A stretch of DNA of 40,096 nt, taken from positions 1 through 40,096 of IMG/VR virus record IMGVR_UViG_3300027704_000058; one strand, written 5' to 3'. The position numbers were made by a program, and so were the translations under genes. The DNA comes from a virus. Below are positions 1 through 7,678 of this stretch, piece by piece. The notes beneath the pieces are model-generated. The model had not been told where the DNA came from and did no database searches. It was given only the letters and a program-made list of their open reading frames with translations. Every line of letters starts with the position of its first letter. The stretch's first letter is position 1.

Positions 1-248
1 ACTTGTTTATAAATCACAGGACATGGAATCCGATAGATAGACAACGTTATGAAAACAATTGGTTACACATCGAAGAAGATAAACTAATTGGTACAAGTAA
101 AACTCAAAGGAGGACGATGTTTTTTAAACAATTAGCAAAGTTTAGCAGTGATGCTGGCAGTACAGGTTTTAAAATTCATAAAAATTTATTTTATAAGCCG
201 CTAATTAATAAAACATTTGAACACGTTATTTCAATCAATTATGAATAG
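1..248 (+). CDS. 3' end of a gene cut by the window start, unknown product
   Basis: The reading frame is open from the first bases of the window and stops at 246-248. The only in-frame candidate start near the edge is a TTG at position 3 with no visible ribosome site, so this is probably the C-terminal part (about 81 residues) of a longer protein. The tail is basic and aromatic. The next gene begins 8 nt later on the same strand and looks like a tail fibre, so this is probably also a virion structural gene, but I do not recognise the family. Confidence 0.6.
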   Translation, partial: LFINHRTWNPIDRQRYENNWLHIEEDKLIGTSKTQRRTMFFKQLAKFSSDAGSTGFKIHKNLFYKPLINKTFEHVISINYE

Positions 249-256
249 GAAAATCA

Positions 257-1675
257 ATGAAATCAATGAAAACAATAGAATCAGACGGGGTAGTTTCGAC
301 CCTAGTTAAGGAAACTGTATCGAGTTCAGTCAATGGTGCTATATTAGTTGCACTTAAAAGTATAAACTTTCAAGAAATTGTTACAAGTCTTATTAAAGAC
401 CACTTAACTTCTGGTTACTTGTCAGCAAACAAAGTAGATTTTTCAGCATACAGTTTTAGAGAGTTTGTATCAACTGGTATTGAGGACAGAAGTAAATCAT
501 TACAACTTAGAATCTTAAACGACAACGTAGTTGTTGAGCATGACTTTGTAGCGGAAAATATTAAATCGACAGGCAGTATTGAAGCTGGTAATAAAATACG
601 AGCAAGTATATTAGATATTGTTGGATCATCGCTATTTAGTGGTGACACATTAATGCTAGGCAATTTAGTTACTCAGGGTGAAAATGAATTTAAAGGACCA
701 ACGAAATTTGCCAGTGGTATTGATGTAACATTTAAAGATGGACAAATACCACATGGTGCTATTAATTGGTCGGGCTATAAATTAGCTCAATCAGTAGTAC
801 AACCTGGCAAGATTGATAAGTTTAAGAGTTCAGGAATACAAGATGATGCAACAGGCACTCAATTAAGTATCAACGATGGGGTTGTACATGTAAGTCAAAA
901 ATTACAATCAGAAACGTTTGAAGCTTCAAGTATAATTGTAAGTGGACAAGGACGGTTTAATAATGTTGAATCACAATCGGTTGCGTCAAATACGTTAAAT
1001 GTATCAGGGATAGCAAATTTAGAAAGAGACGTCAGTGTAGGCGGCAAGTTAACAGTATACAACGACCTAGATGTCCAAGGAACAATAACACTCCCTAATA
1101 ATGTCAAAGACGAGTTAGTCCAGTATATGGGCAAACATGTTAAGTTAGAAACTATTATACCTGAAGGTGGCGATTTAACTATCGGCGGAAGGGTAGTGCT
1201 AGACTCACATCAATTAGGCGGAAGTGTAATTGAAAGTAACTTGCGAAAGGTAGGAACATTAAAAGAATTAGTAGTTTCTGGGGAAACATCACTAGCAGAT
1301 AGTGTTTATTTTTCACCATTAGGAAGAATAGGCGTAAACACAGACCAACCTACAGCACCTGTAGATATATGGGATGAAGATGTACAAATTACAATTAGTA
1401 AAAGCAGAGCAAAAACAGGTTGGGTTGGTACAGGCAGAGACCACAACTTAGAACTAGGTGTTAATAGAGATCCAAAAATAACTATTACGCCAACACAGAC
1501 AATTATAAAAAACCCAGTTCTCAATGATAGAACATACACTCAGGGACCTGACATCCCCGGCATCGACGGCGCAACCGGAGATATACATTGGAATACAAAT
1601 CCAGCAATAGGAAAGCCTGTTGGTTGGGTATGTTTGGGTCGTACCAAGTGGGCAACTTTTGGGGAAATTAAATGA
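257..1675 (+). CDS. Tail-fibre-like virion structural protein
   Basis: A 472-aa protein rich in Ser, Gly, Val, Asn and Thr. It has repeated short beta-strand blocks of the type SINDGVV / LNVSG / SVGGKL, the composition of phage fibre shafts and trimeric beta-structures. About residues 355-372 read LGRIGVNTDQPTAPVDIW, a phrase typical of fibre and appendage proteins. The C-terminus (about residues 440-472) carries GDIHWNTNPAIGKPVGWVCL, resembling the end of many phage tail proteins where a glycine- and tryptophan-rich tip follows the shaft. There is no signal peptide or membrane segment. It is probably an adsorption structure. The exact position (fibre, baseplate or neck appendage) cannot be told from sequence alone. 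The stop overlaps the next start (ATGA). Confidence 0.7.
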   Translation: MKSMKTIESDGVVSTLVKETVSSSVNGAILVALKSINFQEIVTSLIKDHLTSGYLSANKVDFSAYSFREFVSTGIEDRSKSLQLRILNDNVVVEHDFVAENIKSTGSIEAGNKIRASILDIVGSSLFSGDTLMLGNLVTQGENEFKGPTKFASGIDVTFKDGQIPHGAINWSGYKLAQSVVQPGKIDKFKSSGIQDDATGTQLSINDGVVHVSQKLQSETFEASSIIVSGQGRFNNVESQSVASNTLNVSGIANLERDVSVGGKLTVYNDLDVQGTITLPNNVKDELVQYMGKHVKLETIIPEGGDLTIGGRVVLDSHQLGGSVIESNLRKVGTLKELVVSGETSLADSVYFSPLGRIGVNTDQPTAPVDIWDEDVQITISKSRAKTGWVGTGRDHNLELGVNRDPKITITPTQTIIKNPVLNDRTYTQGPDIPGIDGATGDIHWNTNPAIGKPVGWVCLGRTKWATFGEIK

Positions 1676-1833
1676 CAGAAAATGACAGACCTAAAATCTA
1701 TGAACGTAATCCAGATACCGGAGTAATACGTTGGAGATACATGGGTGAAAGTTTAGATAATTATGGGTGGCCTGATTATGGAAATGTTATAACTAAAGAA
1801 GAATTAGAGGAATCAAATGACAGCAAAGAATGA
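1672..1833 (+). CDS. Small hypothetical protein (53 aa)
   Basis: The start ATG at 1672 overlaps the stop of the fibre-like gene in an ATGA junction, and the stop TGA at 1831-1833 lies 17 nt inside the next gene. The product is about 53 aa, polar and charged. It contains the short patch RNPDTGVIRWRYMG, a combination common in small phage structural accessory proteins, followed by an acidic tail. The tight overlaps on both sides argue that this is a real, translationally coupled gene although it is short. Function unknown. Confidence 0.6.
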   Translation: MTENDRPKIYERNPDTGVIRWRYMGESLDNYGWPDYGNVITKEELEESNDSKE

Positions 1834-2011
1834 AGAAGAAGGCAAGTTAGAACTATCCGTAAGAGTATTAGGTAACGAACTAATTGGATTTAAAATGGTT
1901 GTAGATGATTTTAAAATGAAATGGTTAATACTTGGTGTGGTAACTATAGTTGCGTTGGGTTATGCTTTAAGTACCTTTGGTCCTATGTTAATGGACACAT
2001 TTGCGACATGA
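1817..2011 (+). CDS. Small single-pass membrane protein (64 aa)
   Basis: The N-terminal half is polar and charged (MTAKNEEEGKLELSVRVL). The second half carries one strong hydrophobic segment, about residues 36-55 (LILGVVTIVALGYALSTFG). The C-terminus is short. It overlaps the previous gene by 17 nt and the next by an ATGA junction, so it belongs to the same translation unit. The N-in, single-TM layout next to a second tiny TM protein is seen in phage lysis or virion-membrane cassettes, but no spanin or holin motif is evident. Confidence 0.6.
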   Translation: MTAKNEEEGKLELSVRVLGNELIGFKMVVDDFKMKWLILGVVTIVALGYALSTFGPMLMDTFAT

Positions 2012-2121
2012 GTACAAGATGGCACACCGTAGCATTAGTTAGTTTAGTGGCAATAGTTATTATAACAACAGGTCTATACTTTTATATGGATATGGTACTT
2101 AGGAGTTATTTTATAACATGA
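2008..2121 (+). CDS. Tiny membrane protein (37 aa)
   Basis: A longer reading frame is open from 1921, but the upstream part overlaps the preceding gene. The ATG at 2008, in an ATGA overlap with that gene's stop, is the natural start. The product is almost only one transmembrane helix (STRWHTVALVSLVAIVIITT), then a short aromatic tail. The stop at 2119-2121 overlaps the next start in a further ATGA junction. It is probably co-translated with the 64-aa membrane protein just upstream. Function unknown. Confidence 0.5.
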   Translation: MSTRWHTVALVSLVAIVIITTGLYFYMDMVLRSYFIT

Positions 2122-2744
2122 GACCTGCATTTGTGATAGGCAATGGGCGAAGTAGGATCGGGTTTGACATAAAACGATTAAATGTCGCAGGAGTTACCTA
2201 CGGTACTAATGCAATTCATAGAGATAGTGTTGTTAACTATCTAGTCTGTTGTGATAAATCAATGTTAAAAGAAGTAGCCGGATTAGAAATTGGCAAAAAT
2301 TCTTTTATCTATAGCAGAGCAAGGTGGTTAGAGAATAACAACGATCCTAATATACAAATTGTTCCTTCGTTACCGTACTTAGGTCCTAACAAATCAGATA
2401 AAGCAGAACATTGGGGTAGTGGGCATTATGCTACATTACTTGCTTGTGAAAAAGGCCATGACATTATTATAACGTTAGGCTTTGACTTTTACGGCACAGC
2501 TAACAAAATGCAAAACAACATATATTCGGGAACACATGGATATAAAAAGAAAACAGATGACGCAGTAGATCCGAAGTATTGGATATATCATAGTGCTAAA
2601 CTTTTTAAACATTATCCCGATATCCAATTTGTTTTTATTAATACTGAGAATTGGGAAGTTCCTGAGGAATGGAACGAATTTTCTAATTGGAGTATCGATA
2701 CATATCAAGGGTTAGAAACGTTTTTATTAGACTACCCTGTATAA
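2118..2744 (+). CDS. Hypothetical protein with Rossmann-like start (DUF115/sialyltransferase-like?)
   Basis: A 208-aa soluble protein. It starts with a beta-strand and a glycine-rich loop (AFVIGNGRSRIGFDI), followed by VTYGTNAIHRD and, near the middle, a hydrophobic strand ending IIITLGFDFYGT. A strand-GNGxS-helix start plus a later GxDxY patch resembles DUF115-type and CstII-type sialyltransferase Rossmann folds, which handle sugar nucleotides or pterins. That resemblance is my inference and could be coincidental. The gene lies 1 nt before the next plus-strand gene and after the small membrane genes, so it is part of the same late-type unit. Confidence 0.5.
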   Translation: MRPAFVIGNGRSRIGFDIKRLNVAGVTYGTNAIHRDSVVNYLVCCDKSMLKEVAGLEIGKNSFIYSRARWLENNNDPNIQIVPSLPYLGPNKSDKAEHWGSGHYATLLACEKGHDIIITLGFDFYGTANKMQNNIYSGTHGYKKKTDDAVDPKYWIYHSAKLFKHYPDIQFVFINTENWEVPEEWNEFSNWSIDTYQGLETFLLDYPV

Positions 2745-2745
2745 T

Positions 2746-3657
2746 ATGTCACAAAGCCTTTCGTGGATACGAAAAAATCTTACATTATCGTTAGTTGTAG
2801 TTCCGGCAGGTGCCGGAATATCCTTCTTAGGTAATATCCAATCATTATGTCTCGGTAAAAAAACAGACCAACCGCCCAACGGCTGGCAACGAGATCTGAA
2901 TAAATGGGACGGAGCAGTTGGGTCAGGATTAAGTCTTGATTATATATATGATATTTCAACAGTTGAGTTAACTACAAATTCAACAATGCCCAGTGGCTTC
3001 GGGGCAAATATAGATCGTGCAATATATGACATCCCTCCTAACCGACAGTTTATTTCTGACGATAACTTACTAAAGAGATCTAGTTTTAACAATGGGCCAT
3101 TTTTTACTTGGCGTATAAACGACTTGTTTGAAATGTACGACGAATCGTTTGACCACATTAGAACTATAGTCAAACATGATTATCCTTTAAATCGCGATAC
3201 TGGAGAATTTGGATTAGTTATGTATGGCCATTACTATTTGCCACATATACAAGATTACCTAGCAAAGCCGTCGTGGTTTATGTTTGTGGACCCTGGGGAC
3301 TATAAAACTTGGTTATGGGTAGAAATCTTAAGGCATGTCAAAAAAACTTTTAAGAGTACAGATATTAAAAACTTTGAAATAGAAATACAATTGTTTAGTG
3401 AGAAATTAAATAGGCGTATTGCGTATTACAATAATTTACAACAAGCCGGGGTAAAACCCGAACATACAATTTCTTATAGAAAATTATTCTTTGATACAGA
3501 CACAGATGAAATAAAAAGATTTGTTAAAGTATCAACTGGGGAGATAGTTAGTGACGAAACAATAGAACAAATTAAACCAGAAATAAAAAAATACCATGAA
3601 AAGAATGTAGCGTTGATTCAGCCGATATATGATTGGCTAATTAAGAACCTTGCTTAA
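2746..3657 (+). CDS. Hypothetical protein with glycine-rich loop near N-terminus
   Basis: A 303-aa protein. After a short basic start, residues about 15-30 read LVVVPAGAGISFLGN, a strand plus Gly-rich loop in the position of a nucleotide-binding or sulfotransferase-type P-loop, although no strict Walker A (GKS/T) is present. The rest is mixed alpha/beta with many aromatic residues and a charged C-terminal helix region. Its last 21 nt overlap, tail to tail, with the gene on the opposite strand, whose product also begins with a Gly-rich loop. No family could be assigned with confidence. Confidence 0.5.
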   Translation: MSQSLSWIRKNLTLSLVVVPAGAGISFLGNIQSLCLGKKTDQPPNGWQRDLNKWDGAVGSGLSLDYIYDISTVELTTNSTMPSGFGANIDRAIYDIPPNRQFISDDNLLKRSSFNNGPFFTWRINDLFEMYDESFDHIRTIVKHDYPLNRDTGEFGLVMYGHYYLPHIQDYLAKPSWFMFVDPGDYKTWLWVEILRHVKKTFKSTDIKNFEIEIQLFSEKLNRRIAYYNNLQQAGVKPEHTISYRKLFFDTDTDEIKRFVKVSTGEIVSDETIEQIKPEIKKYHEKNVALIQPIYDWLIKNLA

Positions 3658-4407
3658 TCCCAGGAACTCTTTGGCGTCATTCCAATTTACTTTTCCTTCT
3701 ATATTATAAACAGATGGTCCAGCCCATTGTTTTCGGATAACAAGTTGTTTACTCATATAATCAAATAGTTCACCTTCATATTGCGCAAGATGTTTATCTT
3801 CTTTATATAGTTCGTTATGGTTTTTCATAGCCCAAACATCGGCGATTGTAAAGTTTGGTTTTATGGCGTGTATGGATTCTAGCCATTTTAAATACTCATT
3901 ATCTTTCGGTACTATATCAGCAAATTTAACATACGCAGGAAACTTACTAGTAGTAGTAATATACCGTTTAGACGCTTCTAGAGGGTCGTATAGCACGTTT
4001 AAACAGGCAATGCTACCAAAGTAGTCCGTTAACTGAAAAGGGGTTAAATGGGTGGTAAAAACCAGTCTTTTAGATGTCATAAGAAGTGCTTTTTCAACGC
4101 CTTTTAAAAAGATGCCATTTAAATACCCATTGGTATCTATGTTATAGTCCTTTAAATAATCCGGAGTTGGAGGTATTTTAAAGCCATTAATCCATCTATC
4201 AAAGTGGTTTGGAGAGATCTTACGTTGGCGAATATTACTTGTTTCGGCACTAGCAATATCCCACGGAGTTATACCGTTGTCTGGGTGGTTATACCAATAA
4301 ACATCATCCAAGGAGCATAATGTTCTAGCAATACCATAACCGCCAGTACCTTGTTCAAAACTAACAAATATTAATCTATTTACGTCCAAGGTAATAAAAT
4401 TCTCCAT
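3637..4407 (-). CDS. Hypothetical P-loop-like (possibly sulfotransferase-like) protein
   Basis: A 256-aa protein. Residues about 11-30 read RLIFVSFEQGTGGYGIARTL, a hydrophobic strand followed by a Gly-rich loop and helix, as at the 5'-phosphosulfate-binding loop of sulfotransferase-like or related P-loop proteins. Farther on, KRLVFTTHLTP resembles the second strand of such folds (often TTH or SH/R). No exact Walker A is present, so the assignment is only a fold-level guess. The start overlaps by 32 nt the end of the adenylate-forming gene upstream, and the two are clearly co-transcribed. The stop overlaps a plus-strand gene tail to tail. Confidence 0.45.
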   Translation of the reverse strand: MENFITLDVNRLIFVSFEQGTGGYGIARTLCSLDDVYWYNHPDNGITPWDIASAETSNIRQRKISPNHFDRWINGFKIPPTPDYLKDYNIDTNGYLNGIFLKGVEKALLMTSKRLVFTTHLTPFQLTDYFGSIACLNVLYDPLEASKRYITTTSKFPAYVKFADIVPKDNEYLKWLESIHAIKPNFTIADVWAMKNHNELYKEDKHLAQYEGELFDYMSKQLVIRKQWAGPSVYNIEGKVNWNDAKEFLGLSKVLN

Positions 4408-5086
4408 TGTTGTTTACTGTAACCATGTCGCCTGTAGCAAACCATTTATCACCGTAAACACTTATGTCGCCTTTAACATATAGTTCGTTATCACGTATAT
4501 CAATAGAACAATAGGTTTTATCTCCTAGTAGTGTAGCCCCATCAATACTTCTTGATTTGTAATCTTCTACTTGTTCTAAACTAGTAAAAGTAGTATTGAT
4601 AACACAAGGACCAACTTCGGTCATCCCCCAATTAGTAGTAAATGTAGCGCCTTTAGAAACAAAGGATTCTATCATACTCCAAGTAACAGGATCACTACCG
4701 CAAGTAACATGGACATTAGTTAAGTTTAAGTGTTTAAACCCCCGTGTAAGGGCTAAAATACGCCCGTGTGTAGGTGTTAAATGTGTATGAGTATACTTTG
4801 TTATCTCTTTATTAAACTCGTAAGCATTAAAGTTTACAACGGTCACATCAGCACCTATAGAATGAGCAGGCAATGTTTGGGCAAGTAAACCTCCAGCATG
4901 AGCTATTTTACATACTGTATAAACTTTAGATTCTGGTGTGAGTTTTTGGCTATCAATAGCCGTTAGGTTAGCATAATATAATTTTTGAGGAGATTGAAAT
5001 ATTACTTTAGGTGTACCAGTAGTACCACTAGATTGTAAATCAGTTCCTTCCTTTAGTATTTTTGATAAGGTTTTTTTCAGTTCCAT
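4376..5086 (-). CDS. Truncated AMP-binding (ANL superfamily) adenylate-forming enzyme
   Basis: A 236-aa protein with the core motifs of acyl/aryl-CoA synthetases and related adenylate-forming enzymes. It has the phosphate loop SSGTTGTPK (residues about 19-27), the TNWGMTEVGP motif (about 151-160, equal to A5) and WFATGDMV plus EFYYLGRK (about 215-236, equal to A7/A8). The usual 500-aa enzyme has about 150-180 residues before the phosphate loop and a mobile C-terminal domain of about 110 residues with the catalytic lysine. Here only about 18 residues precede the loop, and the protein stops at the hinge. It may bind ATP and activate a carboxylate, or work with a partner that supplies the missing parts. 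It overlaps both neighbours (47 and 32 nt). Confidence 0.75.
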   Translation of the reverse strand: MELKKTLSKILKEGTDLQSSGTTGTPKVIFQSPQKLYYANLTAIDSQKLTPESKVYTVCKIAHAGGLLAQTLPAHSIGADVTVVNFNAYEFNKEITKYTHTHLTPTHGRILALTRGFKHLNLTNVHVTCGSDPVTWSMIESFVSKGATFTTNWGMTEVGPCVINTTFTSLEQVEDYKSRSIDGATLLGDKTYCSIDIRDNELYVKGDISVYGDKWFATGDMVTVNNNGEFYYLGRK

Positions 5087-5261
5087 CTACTATCTTCTTT
5101 GCTAATTTGTATGGTGTAAAAGCGAATACAAAAGGAAAAACACTATGAATTGTGCCTGTTATAAAAATTAATAATGCTAAAAAGTTATAGTAAGTAGCAT
5201 AAGCAAAATGTTTAAAGTAACCTACTTTAAGATTTTTTAAGTGTTTTGTATCTATGTCCAT
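5040..5261 (-). CDS. DUF6356-like small membrane protein
   Basis: A 73-aa protein. The N-terminus is basic, with YFKHFAYATYYNFLALL, then a hydrophobic segment (about residues 23-48) containing HSVFPFVF. The pattern of an aromatic-rich amphipathic start followed by a hydrophobic helix and an H-x-x-F-P-F-x-F core fits the small DUF6356 membrane family found in proteobacteria and marine phages. A sigma70-type promoter lies about 45-70 nt upstream inside the next gene, so this may be the first gene of a sub-operon with the ANL enzyme and P-loop-like protein. Role unknown. Confidence 0.5.
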   Translation of the reverse strand: MDIDTKHLKNLKVGYFKHFAYATYYNFLALLIFITGTIHSVFPFVFAFTPYKLAKKIVDGTEKNLIKNTKGRN

Positions 5262-5769
5262 AGTATTCTTTCTTATTTAATTTCCATACTGATTGTTTAG
5301 TATAGTATACACTCTCTTCACCCATAAAGTCAACTATTTTTTGTTTTTCTAGTATTTTAAAAACCCTATTGATTCGGAGCATTTTACCACTCGCATCATT
5401 ATCGATGTTAGTAGTAATATATATTGGAACTTCGTTATCGTTTGATTTAATTTGAGCCCATTCTATTTGCTTTGGTAACTGTTCAGCAAATGGATAACTC
5501 GACATATGGTATTTATTTAATCCTGCCGGTCTTTGGAATGTCTGTACTCCTCTATATAGTGCTCGGTATCCATCTTTAAAAGGATGTACACCACTTAACG
5601 AAATTATATTATCGTTTAAAGTAGTAACCCACCAAGAGCCACCTTCGTCCAAAAGCCATTGCCACTTTAAGGCAGTAAGACTTTCGTTATTTCCGAAGCC
5701 CATGTGCTTACATAGTTTTAGGAAGTTAGTTAAAGTAGTAGGGTTTCTTAGTTGTATTGTTTTTGTCAT
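5227..5769 (-). CDS. GNAT acetyltransferase-like phage protein
   Basis: A 180-aa soluble protein. The central part, NIISLSGVHPFKDGYRALYR, has the strand, bulge and strand layout of a GNAT core, where an enzyme reports its position and then enters the acyl-CoA loop. Many phage proteins of this length are GNATs with a weak Q/RxxGxG/A site, and the P-loop is not obvious here. The C-terminal third is basic. The gene overlaps the following membrane gene by 35 nt and hosts its internal promoter. Assignment to GNAT is an inference from pattern. An unrelated phage fold is possible. Confidence 0.4.
   Translation of the reverse strand: MTKTIQLRNPTTLTNFLKLCKHMGFGNNESLTALKWQWLLDEGGSWWVTTLNDNIISLSGVHPFKDGYRALYRGVQTFQRPAGLNKYHMSSYPFAEQLPKQIEWAQIKSNDNEVPIYITTNIDNDASGKMLRINRVFKILEKQKIVDFMGEESVYYTKQSVWKLNKKEYYGHRYKTLKKS
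5304..5333 (-). promoter_or_regulatory. Internal sigma70-type promoter inside the GNAT-like gene
   Basis: On the minus strand -35 TTGACT (5328-5333) and -10 TATACT (5304-5309) are separated by 18 nt. It is immediately followed by a second TATACT-like run. It would direct the DUF6356-like, ANL and P-loop-like genes. Its first 12 bases (TTGACTTTATGG) equal those of the clamp promoter. Confidence 0.5.
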
Positions 5770-5781
5770 TTAGAATCATAG

Positions 5782-6108
5782 TTACTTTTTATTTTTGAAC
5801 AATTCAGTTTTAGCACTTTCGACAGTATCTATAATCTTTTTGCTATTAATAACCCAGTCGACACTTTCGATTGTATCTTCTAATCTATCCAGTTGTCGCT
5901 GTAAGGCAGATTCTAGTTTCTTATAATCTAAACTAGAATCTGCTATTTCGGAGATATCGACAGTTTTTACGTTTCCATTTTTGAACTGGATTAGAACTTT
6001 GTTAATTATTTCTAACGGAACATCCTTCATTGGTATTTCAGATAGAAGATCGCTCCATTGCTGTTGGATTATTTTATCGTAATCTACATCATCGTTGTAA
6101 TCAGGCAC
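5782..6108 (-). CDS. Hypothetical phage protein (108 aa)
   Basis: It starts with GTG at 6106-6108, overlapping the stop of the upstream gene by 8 nt. It is acidic at the N-terminus (MPDYNDDVDYDKI), with a predicted helical C-terminal half containing heptad-like leucines (LESALQRQLDRLEDTIESV). It probably forms a coiled coil or a small accessory of virion assembly. No catalytic motif or membrane segment. Family not recognised. Confidence 0.6.
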   Translation of the reverse strand: MPDYNDDVDYDKIIQQQWSDLLSEIPMKDVPLEIINKVLIQFKNGNVKTVDISEIADSSLDYKKLESALQRQLDRLEDTIESVDWVINSKKIIDTVESAKTELFKNKK

Positions 6109-6718
6109 CCGTAGTAGTCTTTTTCGCTGGGCGTCCGCGACGTGGTCTTAGATCAGGATCTAAGTTATACGCTTGTTCTCTTAGACTCGATACTTCGTTT
6201 TCTAATCCTTTAGCTTGGTTAAGTAGGTTTGTAGCAATAGTGTTATCATCCATTGCCGCAGTTGGTGTAGGTATATTTGGTTCACCCACATCTCTACCCC
6301 TAGATGCCGGCATAACCATTCCAGCATTAGCATCAAGTTCTTTCATTTTCTCGGCGGCATCGCCACCTGCTTTCAATCCGTCTATGACTGTGTTTAGCTC
6401 ATCTAACCTTATAGTAGATTTAGCATTAGGTCTCATTAAAACTTGGCTTGTCTGAACCTTCTTAATGTACCCACCTTCATGTAATGCGGTTAACGCAATA
6501 CGTCCGTCGGTCATAGTTTTTCTTTGTAGGGCATCAGCAAGATTATCTGCTTGTTGACCTATATCACTTTGAACACATTCCATAACAGCATCGTGTAATA
6601 CTGATGGCATACTGTCGCTATATGTTACTAGCGCCATGTGATCTTCGTTTGGTGTTTTTTTAAACAGGACAACAATTTTTTTATTGTTGTGAGTTCCTGT
6701 ATGTTTAATAGAAGCCAT
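6101..6718 (-). CDS. Hypothetical phage protein (205 aa)
   Basis: The reading frame extends to 6817, but the ATG at 6716-6718 (MASIKHTGTHNNKK) has a good AGGAG site just upstream and avoids overlap with the preceding gene, so it is the start. The N-terminal 110 residues are globular, with strands (KKIVVLFKKTPNEDHMALV). The middle is a Gly/Ala-rich helical stretch, and the C-terminus is a basic, Arg/Lys-rich tail with RPRRGRPAKK, an AT-hook-like patch. This suggests DNA contact or a role in DNA packaging or head assembly. No named family. Confidence 0.6.
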   Translation of the reverse strand: MASIKHTGTHNNKKIVVLFKKTPNEDHMALVTYSDSMPSVLHDAVMECVQSDIGQQADNLADALQRKTMTDGRIALTALHEGGYIKKVQTSQVLMRPNAKSTIRLDELNTVIDGLKAGGDAAEKMKELDANAGMVMPASRGRDVGEPNIPTPTAAMDDNTIATNLLNQAKGLENEVSSLREQAYNLDPDLRPRRGRPAKKTTTGA

Positions 6719-6719
6719 A

Positions 6720-7091
6720 TTATTCTCCTGTGTTACCTTCGTCTGAATCAGTTGATTCTTCAGTAGGTGTTTCATTTTCTTCTGATAATTCATCAGTTCC
6801 GGCAACCGGTGTATCACTTGTTGGCGCTGGTGCTGGTGCTGGTTGAATTGCGTTTAACCATTGTACTAATCTATTATATAGATCTCCAACAGTTGCCATT
6901 TCGTCTGCTCTGATGGCTCCGCGTTCGCCGGATATTTGAATAATCCTAGCTACTAGTCGTAAGTCACCTAGTGTTAACCCTGGTCCACCGACCGGTGTTG
7001 GTGTTCCTTCTGCTGGAGCAGTTGCTTCAGTAGTAGTTTCTTCCACGTTGTCTGTGTCAACGTTTTCTAAATCATTAGTTTCGTCTGTCAT
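6720..7091 (-). CDS. Hypothetical acidic protein with Pro/Thr-rich linkers (about 123 aa)
   Basis: I chose the ATG at 7089-7091 (MTDETND) rather than the ATG at 7106, because GGAG lies 8 nt before it. Both ends are strongly acidic and low-complexity (Glu, Thr, Asp, Pro, with PAPAPAPTS). The central 45 residues (LTLGDLRLVARIIQIS...) form a small helical domain. The layout of a short conserved domain between disordered acidic tails is common in phage accessory structural proteins. It is directly followed by the basic-tailed 205-aa protein, perhaps a partner. Confidence 0.6.
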   Translation of the reverse strand: MTDETNDLENVDTDNVEETTTEATAPAEGTPTPVGGPGLTLGDLRLVARIIQISGERGAIRADEMATVGDLYNRLVQWLNAIQPAPAPAPTSDTPVAGTDELSEENETPTEESTDSDEGNTGE

Positions 7092-7201
7092 TGTAATACT
7101 CTCCATTGTTGAATATATAATTGTTCAATCATTATATACTGTTTGTATTTAATATTAAATGAATCAATTAATTATATTTCTGGTTTGAAATACTATTTGG
7201 A

Positions 7202-7495
7202 TTAGAACGGTGTATCGTCCTCTCTGTCGTGCGGATATGCTAAACTAAAGTAAGTTGCCTCAGAGGAATCTTCAAATGCTACTGTAATTGAGTTGTCTCC
7301 TCTATAAGAATATTCTTCAGAACTTTCGCCTACCCAAAATCTTCCTTCCAAACTAGTGTAAGCCCAAAATCTTATTTGTTTAATAGAGTCGGCAGTTTTC
7401 CATGAATTACAGTTAATTTGGATTGTAGTGAAGTGTAATGGCAACGATTCTACTATTCGTTTGCCTAATACATTAAGTGGATTAATATCTGACAT
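7202..7495 (-). CDS. Hypothetical protein (97 aa)
   Basis: A 97-aa beta-rich protein with no membrane segment or known motif. The C-terminal end is acidic (HDREDDTPF). It abuts the small membrane gene upstream and follows the metallopeptidase/VWA and MoxR genes in the same transcription unit, so it is likely accessory to that module. The 110 nt after its stop hold no gene and are AT-rich. Confidence 0.55.
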   Translation of the reverse strand: MSDINPLNVLGKRIVESLPLHFTTIQINCNSWKTADSIKQIRFWAYTSLEGRFWVGESSEEYSYRGDNSITVAFEDSSEATYFSLAYPHDREDDTPF

Positions 7496-7678
7496 CTAGC
7501 CCGCCAACGTAAATATGAATAATAAAAACCAACCACAAAAGAATAAAAAGGTACCTATAAAGAGTATTACTTTTAACGGCAAATGTATTATACTAATAGG
7601 TCTAGTTATTCCAATTAGATTATACACGATAAAATATCCTATATAAAATACTATAAGCATTAACAGTAAACTAGTCAT
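7496..7678 (-). CDS. Small two-helix membrane protein (60 aa)
   Basis: Two hydrophobic helices (about residues 3-24 and 34-57) separated by a short polar turn with GITRPISI. There is no signal peptide or catalytic motif. The ATG at 7678 overlaps the stop of the metallopeptidase/VWA gene by one base, implying translational coupling. It could anchor or inhibit the preceding gene product, but that is only inferred from the position. Confidence 0.55.
   Translation of the reverse strand: MTSLLLMLIVFYIGYFIVYNLIGITRPISIIHLPLKVILFIGTFLFFCGWFLLFIFTLAG

Noticed and set aside
5040-5086. Frameshift as the cause of the short N-terminus of the ANL enzyme
   Set aside because: The upstream DNA is occupied by a coherent DUF6356-like gene in another frame, and no further ANL N-terminal motifs were seen there.
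6720-6817. Longer N-terminus (33 extra residues) of the 205-aa protein
   Set aside because: It would overlap the preceding gene throughout, and the internal ATG has the better AGGAG site.
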